Source of the DNA: Ornithinimicrobium faecis
GTDB lineage: Bacteria; Actinomycetota; Actinomycetes; Actinomycetales; Dermatophilaceae
Length of the DNA stretch: 64,000 nucleotides
Assembly: GCF_023923225.1 (NCBI RefSeq)
Contig: NZ_CP099489.1
Span: 1,302,001-1,366,000, forward strand
Reading direction: 5' to 3'
Under the pieces are notes generated by a model. That model did no database searches and was not told the origin of the DNA. It was given only the letters and a program-made list of their open reading frames with translations. Shown here piece by piece: positions 1 to 7,264 of the stretch; position 1 is the first letter of the stretch; every line of letters starts with the position of its first letter. A program made the translations under genes and the position numbers.

Positions 1-1
1 A

Positions 2-541
2 CGCTATGGCCAGCCGAAGGGCACGGTCGAGGACGCCGGCGGTCCGTGGGTGGTGCGTGCAGCGCGTGCGCTGCTGGATGGCGGTTGCGGCGACGTGCTC
101 GTCGTCACCGGCGCGCAGGCGGAGGACGTCGAGGCGCTGCTCGCCAACGCCCAACTCGACAACGTCACGACGACACGGTGCGGCACGTGGGAGCAGGGGA
201 TGGGGGAGTCGCTGCGCTCTGGTCTCACCGCGCTGGCCACCCGCGGACGGACCATCCCGCAGCAGGCGCTCGTCCACCTCGTGGATCTCCCGGACGTGGG
301 TGCCGATGTCGTCGCCCGGGTGCTGGACGCCTCCGGTGCCGGGACAGGGGGACTGGTGCGCGCGGCATACGGCGGCCGTCCGGGGCACCCGGTGCTCCTC
401 GGGGCAGACCACTGGGAGGGCGTGCTGGGGCGGGCGCGAGGTGACGCCGGCGCGCGGGGCTATCTGCGCCGGGTCCCGCCGCTCGTGGTCGAGTGCGGGG
501 ACCTTGCGAGTGGCGTCGACGTCGACGGGCCACCCTCATAG
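2..541 (+). CDS. MobA-like nucleotidyltransferase, 5' truncated by window edge
   Basis: The gene enters the window in frame at base 2 and runs to TAG at 541, leaving 179 codons. The visible part resembles the MobA / molybdenum-cofactor nucleotidyltransferase family. It has a GQPKG nucleotide-binding remnant near the start, a central HLVDLPDV segment (metal-binding Asp of the GT-A fold) and a downstream GRPGHPVLLG motif typical of CoxI/MocA-linked cytidylyl- or guanylyltransferases. In the family these proteins attach CMP or GMP to molybdopterin. Its position beside MoxR, VWA, XdhC and coxSLMG genes supports a role in maturing the molybdenum hydroxylase encoded nearby. The N-terminal glycine-rich loop lies outside the window. 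Confidence 0.8.
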   Translation, partial: RYGQPKGTVEDAGGPWVVRAARALLDGGCGDVLVVTGAQAEDVEALLANAQLDNVTTTRCGTWEQGMGESLRSGLTALATRGRTIPQQALVHLVDLPDVGADVVARVLDASGAGTGGLVRAAYGGRPGHPVLLGADHWEGVLGRARGDAGARGYLRRVPPLVVECGDLASGVDVDGPPS

Positions 542-653
542 AAGGCCTAAACTGCATAACGAGCCACCGCGTTAACTAGTTTAGGCCGCAGGTGCGGGCC
601 AGTGGCGTGTAGTCCCAGTTCGCGGACAGGTCTTGCTGTGAGGCGATACCTGC

Positions 654-1106
654 TCACGACTTCTTAGCCGCGATGAAGGCGTCGAAGTCGAAGTCCTGGG
701 CCGGACCGCTCTCCTCGCCAGTGATGAGCCCAGAGCGAAGGGCCGCCAGGCGCGTCTCGTCATCCTCCAGCAACCGAAGACCCGCACGGACCACCTCGCT
801 GGTGTTCCGGAAGCGGCCGGAGGCGACCGCGCGGGTGAGGAAGTCGGTGAAGTGCTCGTCCAGGCCGATCGAAATGCTGCGCGGCATGTCCCGCCGGTCA
901 GGGATATCCAGTTCGGCACCACCTTGCGCGGCGAAGCGCCCCCGGATCGCCTGGCCCAGGTTTGGCCGGTCATCCTCGCCGCGGTCGAGAGTCTCGGTGA
1001 GGATCGCGCGCACCTCGGCCTCCATCGGCCGTCCGTGGCGAGCGGCTCGCACCTTCAAGCGGGCCGCCAGGTCCCCACTGAGATCACCCACGCTGATCAC
1101 CGCCAT
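654..1106 (-). CDS. Fused FitA-like plus ParD-like antitoxin, no toxin partner
   Basis: This 150-residue protein joins two ribbon-helix-helix antitoxins. Residues 1 to about 75 match the FitA type: an N-terminal strand, then RAARHGRPMEAEVRAIL, then the FitA tail pattern IRGRFAAQGG-ELDIP. From an internal Met near residue 77 it matches the ParD/CopG type: SISIGLDEHF, then SGRFRNTSEVVRAGLRLLE and a C-terminal FDFDAFIA tail that normally contacts ParE. I chose ATG at 1106 because AGGAGG lies 6-7 bases upstream; a GTG at 1115 is also in frame but lies within or upstream of that site. No PIN or ParE toxin follows; only 112 bases separate it from the mobA-like stop. It is therefore an orphan, perhaps addiction-neutralising or a relic. 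Confidence 0.75.
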   Translation of the reverse strand: MAVISVGDLSGDLAARLKVRAARHGRPMEAEVRAILTETLDRGEDDRPNLGQAIRGRFAAQGGAELDIPDRRDMPRSISIGLDEHFTDFLTRAVASGRFRNTSEVVRAGLRLLEDDETRLAALRSGLITGEESGPAQDFDFDAFIAAKKS

Positions 1107-1111
1107 GTCGA

Positions 1112-1118
1112 CCACCTC
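1112..1118 (-). promoter_or_regulatory. Shine-Dalgarno AGGAGG deciding the antitoxin-fusion start
   Basis: Read on the minus strand, an AGGAGGT block sits just before ATG 1106 and excludes the upstream in-frame GTG as the main start. Confidence 0.6.
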
Positions 1119-1223
1119 CTGTCAGCAAGGCTAGCGCTCCCGACCTCACGGACCGCCGGTTCGCCGGTGACCTTGTCGGGCACCGATGTCGACGAACCCG
1201 CGGGTCAGGGCTAGCGTGGCGTC

Positions 1224-2156
1224 ATGCCAGACGAGGACGTCTTCGCCAGCCCACAGTCGCTCTCTGACGCCCTCGCCGGGACGGGCTATCTCGCTGACGC
1301 GGGACTGGCGACCGTCACCTGGCTGGCGCACGACCTCGACCGGCCGCTGCTGCTCGAGGGGGAGCCGGGCACTGGCAAGACCGCCCTGGCCGAGGCGCTC
1401 GCCGAGCTGTTGAGCGTGCCGCTGATCCGCCTGCAGTGCTATGAGGGGATCGAGGCGAGCCAGGCGCTGTATGACTGGGACTTCCCGCGGCAGATCCTGC
1501 ACCTGCGCGCGGTGCAGGCGCTTGCGGAGCAGGGCGTGTCAGGCACGCCGGAACCACTGTCCGACACCACGACCCGGGACCGCGTCGGCCAGCTCGAGGC
1601 CGACCTCTTCGACGAGCGGTTCCTGCTGGCCCGCCCGGTCCTGCGGGCGCTGCGCGAGGCGCCGTGTGTGCTGCTGGTTGACGAGATCGACCGCGCCGAC
1701 GACGAGTTCGAGGCGTTCCTGCTGGAGGTGCTCTCCACCTGGTCGGTGACGATCCCCGAGTTGGGGACGGTCCGTGCACAGACTCCGCCGCTGGTGGTCC
1801 TGACCTCCAACCGCACCCGCGAGCTGCACGACGCTCTGAAGCGCCGGTGCCTCTATCACTGGATCGAGCACCCCGGGCTGGAGCGGGAGCTGGCCATCGT
1901 CCGCTCTCGCCTGCCCGGGGTCGAGGAGTCTCTCGCCGCCGACGTGGTCCAGCTCGTGCAACGGTTGCGCTCGGACGAGGACCTCGTCAAGCCGCCGGGG
2001 GTGGCCGAGACTCTGGACTGGGCGCGGGCCGTGGTCGCGCTCGGTGTCAGCCGCCTCGACCCCGAGGTGGCCGCGAGCACGATGGGGGCCGCCGTGAAAT
2101 ACCGCGAGGACACCGAGCGGGTCCGCGTCGCCCTCGACCGGATGTTGACGAGGTAA
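1224..2156 (+). CDS. MoxR/CoxD-type AAA+ ATPase
   Basis: This 310-residue AAA+ ATPase of the MoxR class has Walker A GEPGTGKT at residues 46-53 and Walker B CVLLVDEIDRAD near 150. A conserved ALYDWDFPRQILHLR stretch is typical of the CoxD subgroup. In Oligotropha-type cox clusters CoxD acts with the VWA protein CoxE to mature the CuMo or Mo active site of the hydroxylase after apo-enzyme assembly. The downstream VWA gene starts 5 bases after its stop, so the two are almost certainly cotranscribed and act as a MoxR-VWA chaperone pair. Four of the first five Tyr codons are TAT, as in neighbouring host-like genes. Confidence 0.92.
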   Translation: MPDEDVFASPQSLSDALAGTGYLADAGLATVTWLAHDLDRPLLLEGEPGTGKTALAEALAELLSVPLIRLQCYEGIEASQALYDWDFPRQILHLRAVQALAEQGVSGTPEPLSDTTTRDRVGQLEADLFDERFLLARPVLRALREAPCVLLVDEIDRADDEFEAFLLEVLSTWSVTIPELGTVRAQTPPLVVLTSNRTRELHDALKRRCLYHWIEHPGLERELAIVRSRLPGVEESLAADVVQLVQRLRSDEDLVKPPGVAETLDWARAVVALGVSRLDPEVAASTMGAAVKYREDTERVRVALDRMLTR

Positions 2157-2161
2157 CCGCG

Positions 2162-3289
2162 ATGAGCAAGGGCGCAGCCGGTTGGAGTGCCGCACAGACG
2201 CTCGGTGGGTTCGCCCGCGCCTGCCGCGCGGCCGGCCTGCCCGTCACCGCGGACCGGGAGCGCACGTTCCTGCAAGCCTGCGCCGCCGTCGGTCTGGGCG
2301 ATCGCGACTCGGTCTATTGGGCCGGGCGGGCGACGCTGACGGCGTCTCATGCCGACGTCGAGCCCTATGACCAGGTGTTCTCCAACTGGTTCGGCGGGCG
2401 CGCGCGAAATGGCGTCTCCAACCCGACGCCGCCGCACCCGACGATCCTGCAGGCCTCGCTCGAGGAACCAGGGCTCGCTGCGGAGGGCGACGACGCCGAC
2501 CACACGGAGGAGATCGTGCAGGCCGCTGCCTCCGCCACCGAGGTCCTGCGGCACCGCGACGTCGCCGTTCTGTCTCCGCAGGACCAGGTCGCCCTGCGAC
2601 GTCAGTTCGCCACCCTCGCGATGACCCCACCCACCCGCCCGACCCGGCGGCACACCCCCAGCCACCGGGGCAGCATCGACGGACGAGCAACCGTGCGCGC
2701 CCACCTGCGCGCACTGGGCGAACCCGGCCAGATCAGCCGCCGGCGCCGGATCGTGCGACCGCGCCGGGTGGTGCTGCTGGTCGACGTGTCCGGCTCGATG
2801 AGGGCCTATGCCGACAACCTGCTGCGCCTGGCGCACCGGATGGTGCAGGCCGCCCCGCGCACCACGGAGGTCTTCACGGTCGGCACCCGCCTGACGCACG
2901 TCACCCGGGCGCTGCGCGAGCGCGACCCGGACCGCGCGCTCCACGCGGCAGGGGAGACAGTGCCCGACTGGTCCGGCGGGACCCGGCTGGGGGAGTCGCT
3001 CGGCGTCTTCCTGCGCCGGTGGGGCCGCCGCGGGATGGCGCGGGGTGCGGTCGTGGTGATCTTCAGCGACGGCTGGGAGCGCGAGGGCACCGAGGCGCTC
3101 GGCGAGCAGATGCGCCAGCTGCGATCCCTGGCCCACCGGGTCGTGTGGGTCAACCCGCATCGGGGCAAGGCCGGCTATCAGCCCGTGCAGTCGGGCATCG
3201 TGGCGGCGCTGCCGCACGTCGACGACTTCGTCGCCGGTCACTCGCTGGCGGCGTTTGAGGAAGTCCTGGAGGTGGTCTCGCATGCGTGA
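2162..3289 (+). CDS. CoxE-type VWA-domain protein
   Basis: This 375-residue protein has a C-terminal von Willebrand A domain. The MIDAS motif DVSGSM starts at residue 208, and a later GTRLGESL and FSDGWE supply the remaining metal ligands. The N-terminal half is Arg/Pro-rich and matches CoxE-like proteins. With the MoxR ATPase just upstream it should form the ATP-driven chaperone that inserts or remodels the metal centre of the molybdenum hydroxylase. The start is ATG 2162, 5 bases after the ATPase stop. A longer open reading exists upstream in the same frame but lies inside the ATPase gene. The last 8 bases overlap the start of the XdhC gene, indicating translational coupling. Confidence 0.9.
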   Translation: MSKGAAGWSAAQTLGGFARACRAAGLPVTADRERTFLQACAAVGLGDRDSVYWAGRATLTASHADVEPYDQVFSNWFGGRARNGVSNPTPPHPTILQASLEEPGLAAEGDDADHTEEIVQAAASATEVLRHRDVAVLSPQDQVALRRQFATLAMTPPTRPTRRHTPSHRGSIDGRATVRAHLRALGEPGQISRRRRIVRPRRVVLLVDVSGSMRAYADNLLRLAHRMVQAAPRTTEVFTVGTRLTHVTRALRERDPDRALHAAGETVPDWSGGTRLGESLGVFLRRWGRRGMARGAVVVIFSDGWEREGTEALGEQMRQLRSLAHRVVWVNPHRGKAGYQPVQSGIVAALPHVDDFVAGHSLAAFEEVLEVVSHA

Positions 3290-4421
3290 CGTGCTGGAGC
3301 AGTTGGCGGCGTGGTGGGAGGCGGGTGAGCAGGTCGCGCTCGGGACCGTGGTGGGCACCTGGAAGTCCGCCCCGCGACAACCGGGCGCCTCGATGCTCGT
3401 CGGCTCCGACGGTGAGGCCGTCGGCTCAGTGTCCGGTGGCTGTGTCGAGGGCGCCGTCTATCAGCTCGGTGAGGAGGTGATCGACTCGGGATCGCCTGTG
3501 CTGCAACGTTATGGGATCTCTGACGACGAGGCGATGGGAGTCGGTCTCACCTGTGGCGGCATCCTGGACGTCTTCGTGGAGCGGGTCTCCCGGGACGACT
3601 TCCCCGAGCTGGGCGAGGTGGTCGCGGACATCGGGGCAGGGCGATCGGTCGCGGTCGCCACCGTCGTCGCGCACCCCGATCCCGACGAGGTCGGGCGGCA
3701 CCTGGTTGTGCGCCCCGAGGGCGAGCCGACCGCCGGGTCGCTGGGCACGGAGCGGCTCGACGACACGGTCATCAACGACGCCCGCGGCATGCTCGCCCAG
3801 GGCCGCACCGCCACGCTGGAGTATGGCCCCGAGGGGCAGCGGCGGGGCGAGGGCATGCGGGTGTTTGTCGCCTCCTATGCCCCGCGCCCGCGGATGCTGG
3901 TCTTCGGCGCGATCGACTTTGCGGCGGCGGTGGCGCGGGTCGGGTCCTTCCTCGGCTATCGGGTCACCGTCTGCGACGCCCGGCCGGTCTTTGCGACCAA
4001 GAGCCGCTTCCCCGAGGCCGACGAGGTGGTCGTGAAATGGCCCCACAAGTATGTCGAGGAGCAGGTTGCGCAGGATCAGCTCGATCCGCGCACGGTTGCC
4101 TGTGTCCTGACCCACGACCCGAAGTTTGACGTCCCGCTGCTCGAGGTGCTGCTCGGGAAGGACGCACCGGACCTCGCCTATGTCGGGGCGATGGGCTCAC
4201 GGCGCACACACGAGGACCGGCTGGCCCGGTTGCGCGAGAGCGGCCTGACCGAGGAGCAACTGTCCAGGCTGCGCAGCCCGATTGGCCTCGACCTCGGCGC
4301 GCGGACCCCGGAGGAGACGGCAGTGAGTGTGGCGGCCGAGATCATCGCCCTGCGCTGGGGCGGCCAGGGCGAGCCGTTGAGCGAGACCGAGGGCGCGATC
4401 CACCGGCACGCCCACCTCTGA
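3282..4421 (+). CDS. XdhC/CoxI family molybdenum-hydroxylase accessory protein
   Basis: This 379-residue protein has the XdhC architecture. An N-terminal XdhC/CoxI domain carries TWKSAPRQPGASM and the SGGCVEGAV segment, whose Cys is conserved, plus a second LTCGGILDVF motif. A C-terminal Rossmann-like domain contains YVGAMGSRRTHEDR and the terminal SPIGLDLGARTPEETAVSVAAEI signature. XdhC binds molybdenum cofactor, promotes its sulfuration and delivers it to the apo-hydroxylase. ATG 3282 overlaps the end of the VWA gene by 8 bases. All seven Tyr codons are TAT, the host pattern in this window. It closes the plus-strand maturation operon, converging on coxG across the TA module. Confidence 0.93.
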   Translation: MRDVLEQLAAWWEAGEQVALGTVVGTWKSAPRQPGASMLVGSDGEAVGSVSGGCVEGAVYQLGEEVIDSGSPVLQRYGISDDEAMGVGLTCGGILDVFVERVSRDDFPELGEVVADIGAGRSVAVATVVAHPDPDEVGRHLVVRPEGEPTAGSLGTERLDDTVINDARGMLAQGRTATLEYGPEGQRRGEGMRVFVASYAPRPRMLVFGAIDFAAAVARVGSFLGYRVTVCDARPVFATKSRFPEADEVVVKWPHKYVEEQVAQDQLDPRTVACVLTHDPKFDVPLLEVLLGKDAPDLAYVGAMGSRRTHEDRLARLRESGLTEEQLSRLRSPIGLDLGARTPEETAVSVAAEIIALRWGGQGEPLSETEGAIHRHAHL

Positions 4422-4534
4422 CGCTACCCACCAGACGTGAGTGGCCAACTACACAAACATGAGCGCCTGAAGCAATCAAACGTGATCTCCGTGCTCCGGG
4501 TTGTTGTCGTGGGCTGGCTGCTTCTCTGTACTGA

Positions 4535-4578
4535 AAGTACGTTGCGTACTTGACGTACTTATGCAGACGGGCGATGAT
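4535..4578 (+). promoter_or_regulatory. TA-module promoter with overlapping operator
   Basis: TTGACG at 4550-4555 and GATGAT at 4573-4578 are 17 bases apart, a good sigma-A promoter. The inverted repeat AAGTAC-GTTGC-GTACTT occupies 4535-4551 and a further GTACTT half-site lies at 4555-4560, so the repeats cover the -35 element. This is the expected layout for autorepression by the downstream antitoxin; that role is inferred. Confidence 0.65.
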
Positions 4579-4615
4579 GGAGGAACCGCATTCTTACGTT
4601 TAGGGAGAAGGAGTC

Positions 4616-5083
4616 ATGTCCGCCACGCAACACCTACATGGCGCACCCGTGCACTCCGGGCGCGCGACCGTCACGGCTGCCCACTACACATCCTTCTCCA
4701 GCGCTCGGGCACACCTCAAAGAACTTCTCGACGCGGCCGAGGTGGGCTTTCCAGCCAGCATCACCCGCGGCGGCACCCGTTCAGTTGTCGTCCATGGTGG
4801 CCGACTCATCTCCCTGCTGGCCCAGAGCCGGCCCGCGCACACCCAGGTCGTTCACGAGAACGGGACCTGGGCCGCGATGTTGCCGGGAGCGCCCCTGGCG
4901 GGCGAGGGCGAGACCTTCGATGAGGCGATCGACGATCTGGTGTCAGCCCTGCGCGACTACGCCCAAGACTGGACCGACAGGCTTCACGTCGCGCCGAACC
5001 ACGCGGATCAGTGGTCACTGGTCCAGCTCATCGAACTCAGCGAAGATGAGCAGTTGCGCGACTGGCTGCTGGCCGCCTCGTGA
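4616..5083 (+). CDS. Antitoxin: Phd/YefM-like N-terminus with HicB-like C-terminus
   Basis: This 155-residue protein begins with a Phd/YefM-like segment at about residues 22-65, followed by a HicB-like stretch. That stretch (residues ~75-110) reads as a strand with NGTWAAMLPGAPLAGEG and a helix ETFDEAIDDLVSAL, closely paralleling the HicB partial-RNase-H fold. A C-terminal acidic tail follows. AAGGAG lies just before ATG 4616. Its stop overlaps the GTG start of the next gene by 4 bases, and the antitoxin-first order with an operator over the promoter fits an autoregulated type II antitoxin. Tyr codons are TAC, unlike flanking cox genes, suggesting acquisition. Assignment to one antitoxin superfamily is uncertain. 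Confidence 0.65.
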   Translation: MSATQHLHGAPVHSGRATVTAAHYTSFSSARAHLKELLDAAEVGFPASITRGGTRSVVVHGGRLISLLAQSRPAHTQVVHENGTWAAMLPGAPLAGEGETFDEAIDDLVSALRDYAQDWTDRLHVAPNHADQWSLVQLIELSEDEQLRDWLLAAS

Positions 5084-5517
5084 CTCACCCGGCCGCCAGC
5101 AAGGCCGACCATGAACGCTTTTGTCGACATGAGAGCTGGGACCTCGTTCGTAGCGCGCGCGGCGGCAGCGTGGGTCATCACCTCACCTACGAGTTGACGC
5201 TGGCTGACGGGCGCATCCTTCGAACGCGGATCTCCCGGCCCGTTCGATCGGCTGACACCTACGGGCCGTCGCTGTTCGCGCACATCCTCTCTGATCAGCT
5301 AGAGGTCACCGCCGAACAGTTCTGGGCTTGTGTCAAGAACAAAGTGCTGCCACCGCGACCTAAGGGGCCCGCTGATCCACCAAGCAACGCGCTGCCCGCC
5401 TCATTGGTCCATCAGCTCATCACGGTCGCCCATGTTTCCGAGGAGCGGATAGCGGAGATGAGCAAGGAAGAAGCGGTCGCAGTGATGACTGAAGTGTGGT
5501 CCCGCCAGCAGGACTGA
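5080..5517 (+). CDS. HicA-like toxin candidate
   Basis: This 145-residue protein starts at GTG 5080, overlapping the antitoxin stop. Residues about 13-85 follow the HicA double-stranded-RNA-binding-like pattern: FCRHESWDLVRSARGG, a conserved HH, a strand pair with RILRTRIS, then YGPSLFAHILSDQL-x-VTAEQFW. The last part mirrors the HicA helix GTLRxILRQAGLSxEEF. HicA toxins are mRNA interferases whose catalytic His lies in the equivalent of the HH region. The roughly 60-residue C-terminal extension is not part of HicA. Similar actinobacterial proteins are often labelled cytotoxic translational repressors. Toxicity is inferred from context and fold pattern only. Confidence 0.6.
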   Translation: MTHPAASKADHERFCRHESWDLVRSARGGSVGHHLTYELTLADGRILRTRISRPVRSADTYGPSLFAHILSDQLEVTAEQFWACVKNKVLPPRPKGPADPPSNALPASLVHQLITVAHVSEERIAEMSKEEAVAVMTEVWSRQQD

Positions 5518-5567
5518 GCAGGCCAACAGAACTGCTAGCGAGGCTGCTTGGCTGTGCGACCGCGAGG

Positions 5568-6404
5568 TCACCCGCGCCGCATCGACCTGCCGATCAGGAT
5601 GCCGATGATCAACCCGGCGCCACCGGCGGCCAGCGCCATGCCATAGCGCTCCCGCAGCACAGGGCCGACCAGGTCGCCCAGGTCGATCACGTCGTCGTCC
5701 GAGGACGGTGCTGCTCGGGGTGCCCGGGAGGCTGTCGGTGCTGGTTTCGCGGCCAGTGGCGGTGCCTCCGATCCCGAGGGGCCAGGAGCCGGCTCGGTGC
5801 CGGCCTCGACCTCCGAGACACCCGCAGCCGCCACCGATGCTGTCGCTGTTGCCGACGACGCTGGGGGCGTCACCGGCTCCGCGATCACCGTCTCCGTTGA
5901 CTCAGCAGGCTCCGCTGCCGCAGCCTCCGCGACGTCACCGCTCTCCTCGGCATCCTCGGCCCCGAGCGTCGACTCCAGGCACGCGACGAACTGGCCCAAC
6001 AGCTTGTCCGAGACGTCCTGCATCACGCCGCGGCCAAACTGGGCGGGCTTGCCCGTCACCACCAGGTCGGTGAGGACCTCGACGGTCGTGCCGTCGCCAT
6101 CTGGAGCCAGGGACATGGTCGCGGTGGCGCTGGCGGTGCCGTTGCCCCGCTTGTCCTTGCCCTTGCCCTCGATGACCGCCCGATGAGCGGCGTCGTCGCG
6201 CTCGAGGAAGGCTCCGGTGCCGGCATATTGCATCTGGATCGGCCCGAGTTTGACCTTGACCGTGCCGGAGAACGTGTCGCCGTCGGTCTCAGTGACCTTG
6301 GCGCCGGGGAAGCAGCTGCCGACCTGCTCCAGGTCGGTCAACAGCGCCCACGTGCTCTCGGGGGAGGCGGGGACGGTGAACGTGTGCTTCAGCTCCATGC
6401 CCAT
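5568..6404 (-). CDS. coxG: CoxG-like SRPBCC protein with C-terminal membrane anchor
   Basis: This 278-residue protein has an N-terminal CoxG/SRPBCC domain (about 1-150): an opening strand HTFTVPASPESTWALLTD, then FPGAKV and GTVKVKLGPIQMQYAGTG, all diagnostic of CO-dehydrogenase subunit G. A long low-complexity Ala/Glu/Pro linker (about 150-245) leads to one hydrophobic helix, MALAAGGAGLIIGILIG, and a basic RSMRRG end. In Oligotropha CoxG recruits CO dehydrogenase to the cytoplasmic membrane, and the anchor here fits that role. It starts 5 bases after the coxM-like stop and ends the coxSLMG transcription unit. The start ATG 6404 is followed by a second possible ATG two codons later. Confidence 0.92.
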   Translation of the reverse strand: MGMELKHTFTVPASPESTWALLTDLEQVGSCFPGAKVTETDGDTFSGTVKVKLGPIQMQYAGTGAFLERDDAAHRAVIEGKGKDKRGNGTASATATMSLAPDGDGTTVEVLTDLVVTGKPAQFGRGVMQDVSDKLLGQFVACLESTLGAEDAEESGDVAEAAAAEPAESTETVIAEPVTPPASSATATASVAAAGVSEVEAGTEPAPGPSGSEAPPLAAKPAPTASRAPRAAPSSDDDVIDLGDLVGPVLRERYGMALAAGGAGLIIGILIGRSMRRG

Positions 6405-6409
6405 GGGCG

Positions 6410-7264
6410 TCAGGCTCCTGCCGCTGCGAGCACCGCACGGCGGGTGAGGACCCCCGCCAGGTGTCGTCGATAGCCCGCCTGGCCGTTGAGGTCGGACGGG
6501 GGCTCGGTGCCCTCACCGGCCCGCGCGCAGATCTCGGCGATGGCCTCCTCGGTGGCCGGCTGTCCGGCCAGGGCCGCCTCCACGCCTGCGGCGCGCAGCG
6601 GCTTGGCGCCCATGTTGGTCATGCCGACCTTGGCCTCGGCGATCACGCCACCCTCGGCCCGGACGGTCGCAGCGATCCCGATGATCGCCCACTGGTGGGA
6701 GACGCGCACGAACTTTTCATAGTGGCTGCCCCAACCGGTGTGCTTGGGGATCACCACCGCGGTGAGCAGCTCGCCCTCACCGACGGCCGTCTCGAACAGG
6801 TCGGTGAAGAACTCACTGCCCGGCACCGTGCGCTCACCGCCCGGCCCCTGGATGACCATCTGGGCGTCGAGGGCCAGCACCGGAGCGCCGACGTCACCGG
6901 CGGGATCGGCGTGGGCCAGCGCTCCACAGACCGTGCCGCGGTGGCGGATCTGCGGGTCGGCGACCTCGGAGACGGCCTTGTGCAGCAGCCCGAGGTGCTC
7001 GGACACCAGGTCGGAGTCCAAGACCTCCTGGTATGTCGTGGCGGCACCGATGCGGACCGCGTCACCGGTGTCGGTGATCCCCTTGAGGGACGCGATGCCG
7101 GAGATGTCGACGACCAGCTCGGGTGCGTTGAGCCGCATGCGCAGCACGGGCAGCAGGGACTGGCCACCGGCCAGCACCTTGGCCTCGTCACCGTGCTCGG
7201 CGAGCAGGCCCAGGGCCTCCTCGACGGTGGCGGGGGCTGCGTAGTCAAAGGGTGCGGGGATCAC
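6410..7264 (-). CDS. coxM: Molybdenum hydroxylase FAD-binding (medium) subunit
   Basis: This 284-residue CoxM/XdhB-type flavoprotein subunit carries electrons from the [2Fe-2S] subunit to FAD and onward to an acceptor. The FAD pyrophosphate signature LAGGQSLLPVLRMRL is at about residues 32-46. The second family motif, RHRGTVCGALAHADPAGDVGAP, lies near 108-129. It starts 4 bases inside the large-subunit stop (ATGA overlap). The order S-L-M on the transcribed strand is that of form II clusters, unlike the M-S-L order of form I coxMSL. It is probably expressed from the promoter upstream of coxS. Confidence 0.93.
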   Translation of the reverse strand: MIPAPFDYAAPATVEEALGLLAEHGDEAKVLAGGQSLLPVLRMRLNAPELVVDISGIASLKGITDTGDAVRIGAATTYQEVLDSDLVSEHLGLLHKAVSEVADPQIRHRGTVCGALAHADPAGDVGAPVLALDAQMVIQGPGGERTVPGSEFFTDLFETAVGEGELLTAVVIPKHTGWGSHYEKFVRVSHQWAIIGIAATVRAEGGVIAEAKVGMTNMGAKPLRAAGVEAALAGQPATEEAIAEICARAGEGTEPPSDLNGQAGYRRHLAGVLTRRAVLAAAGA

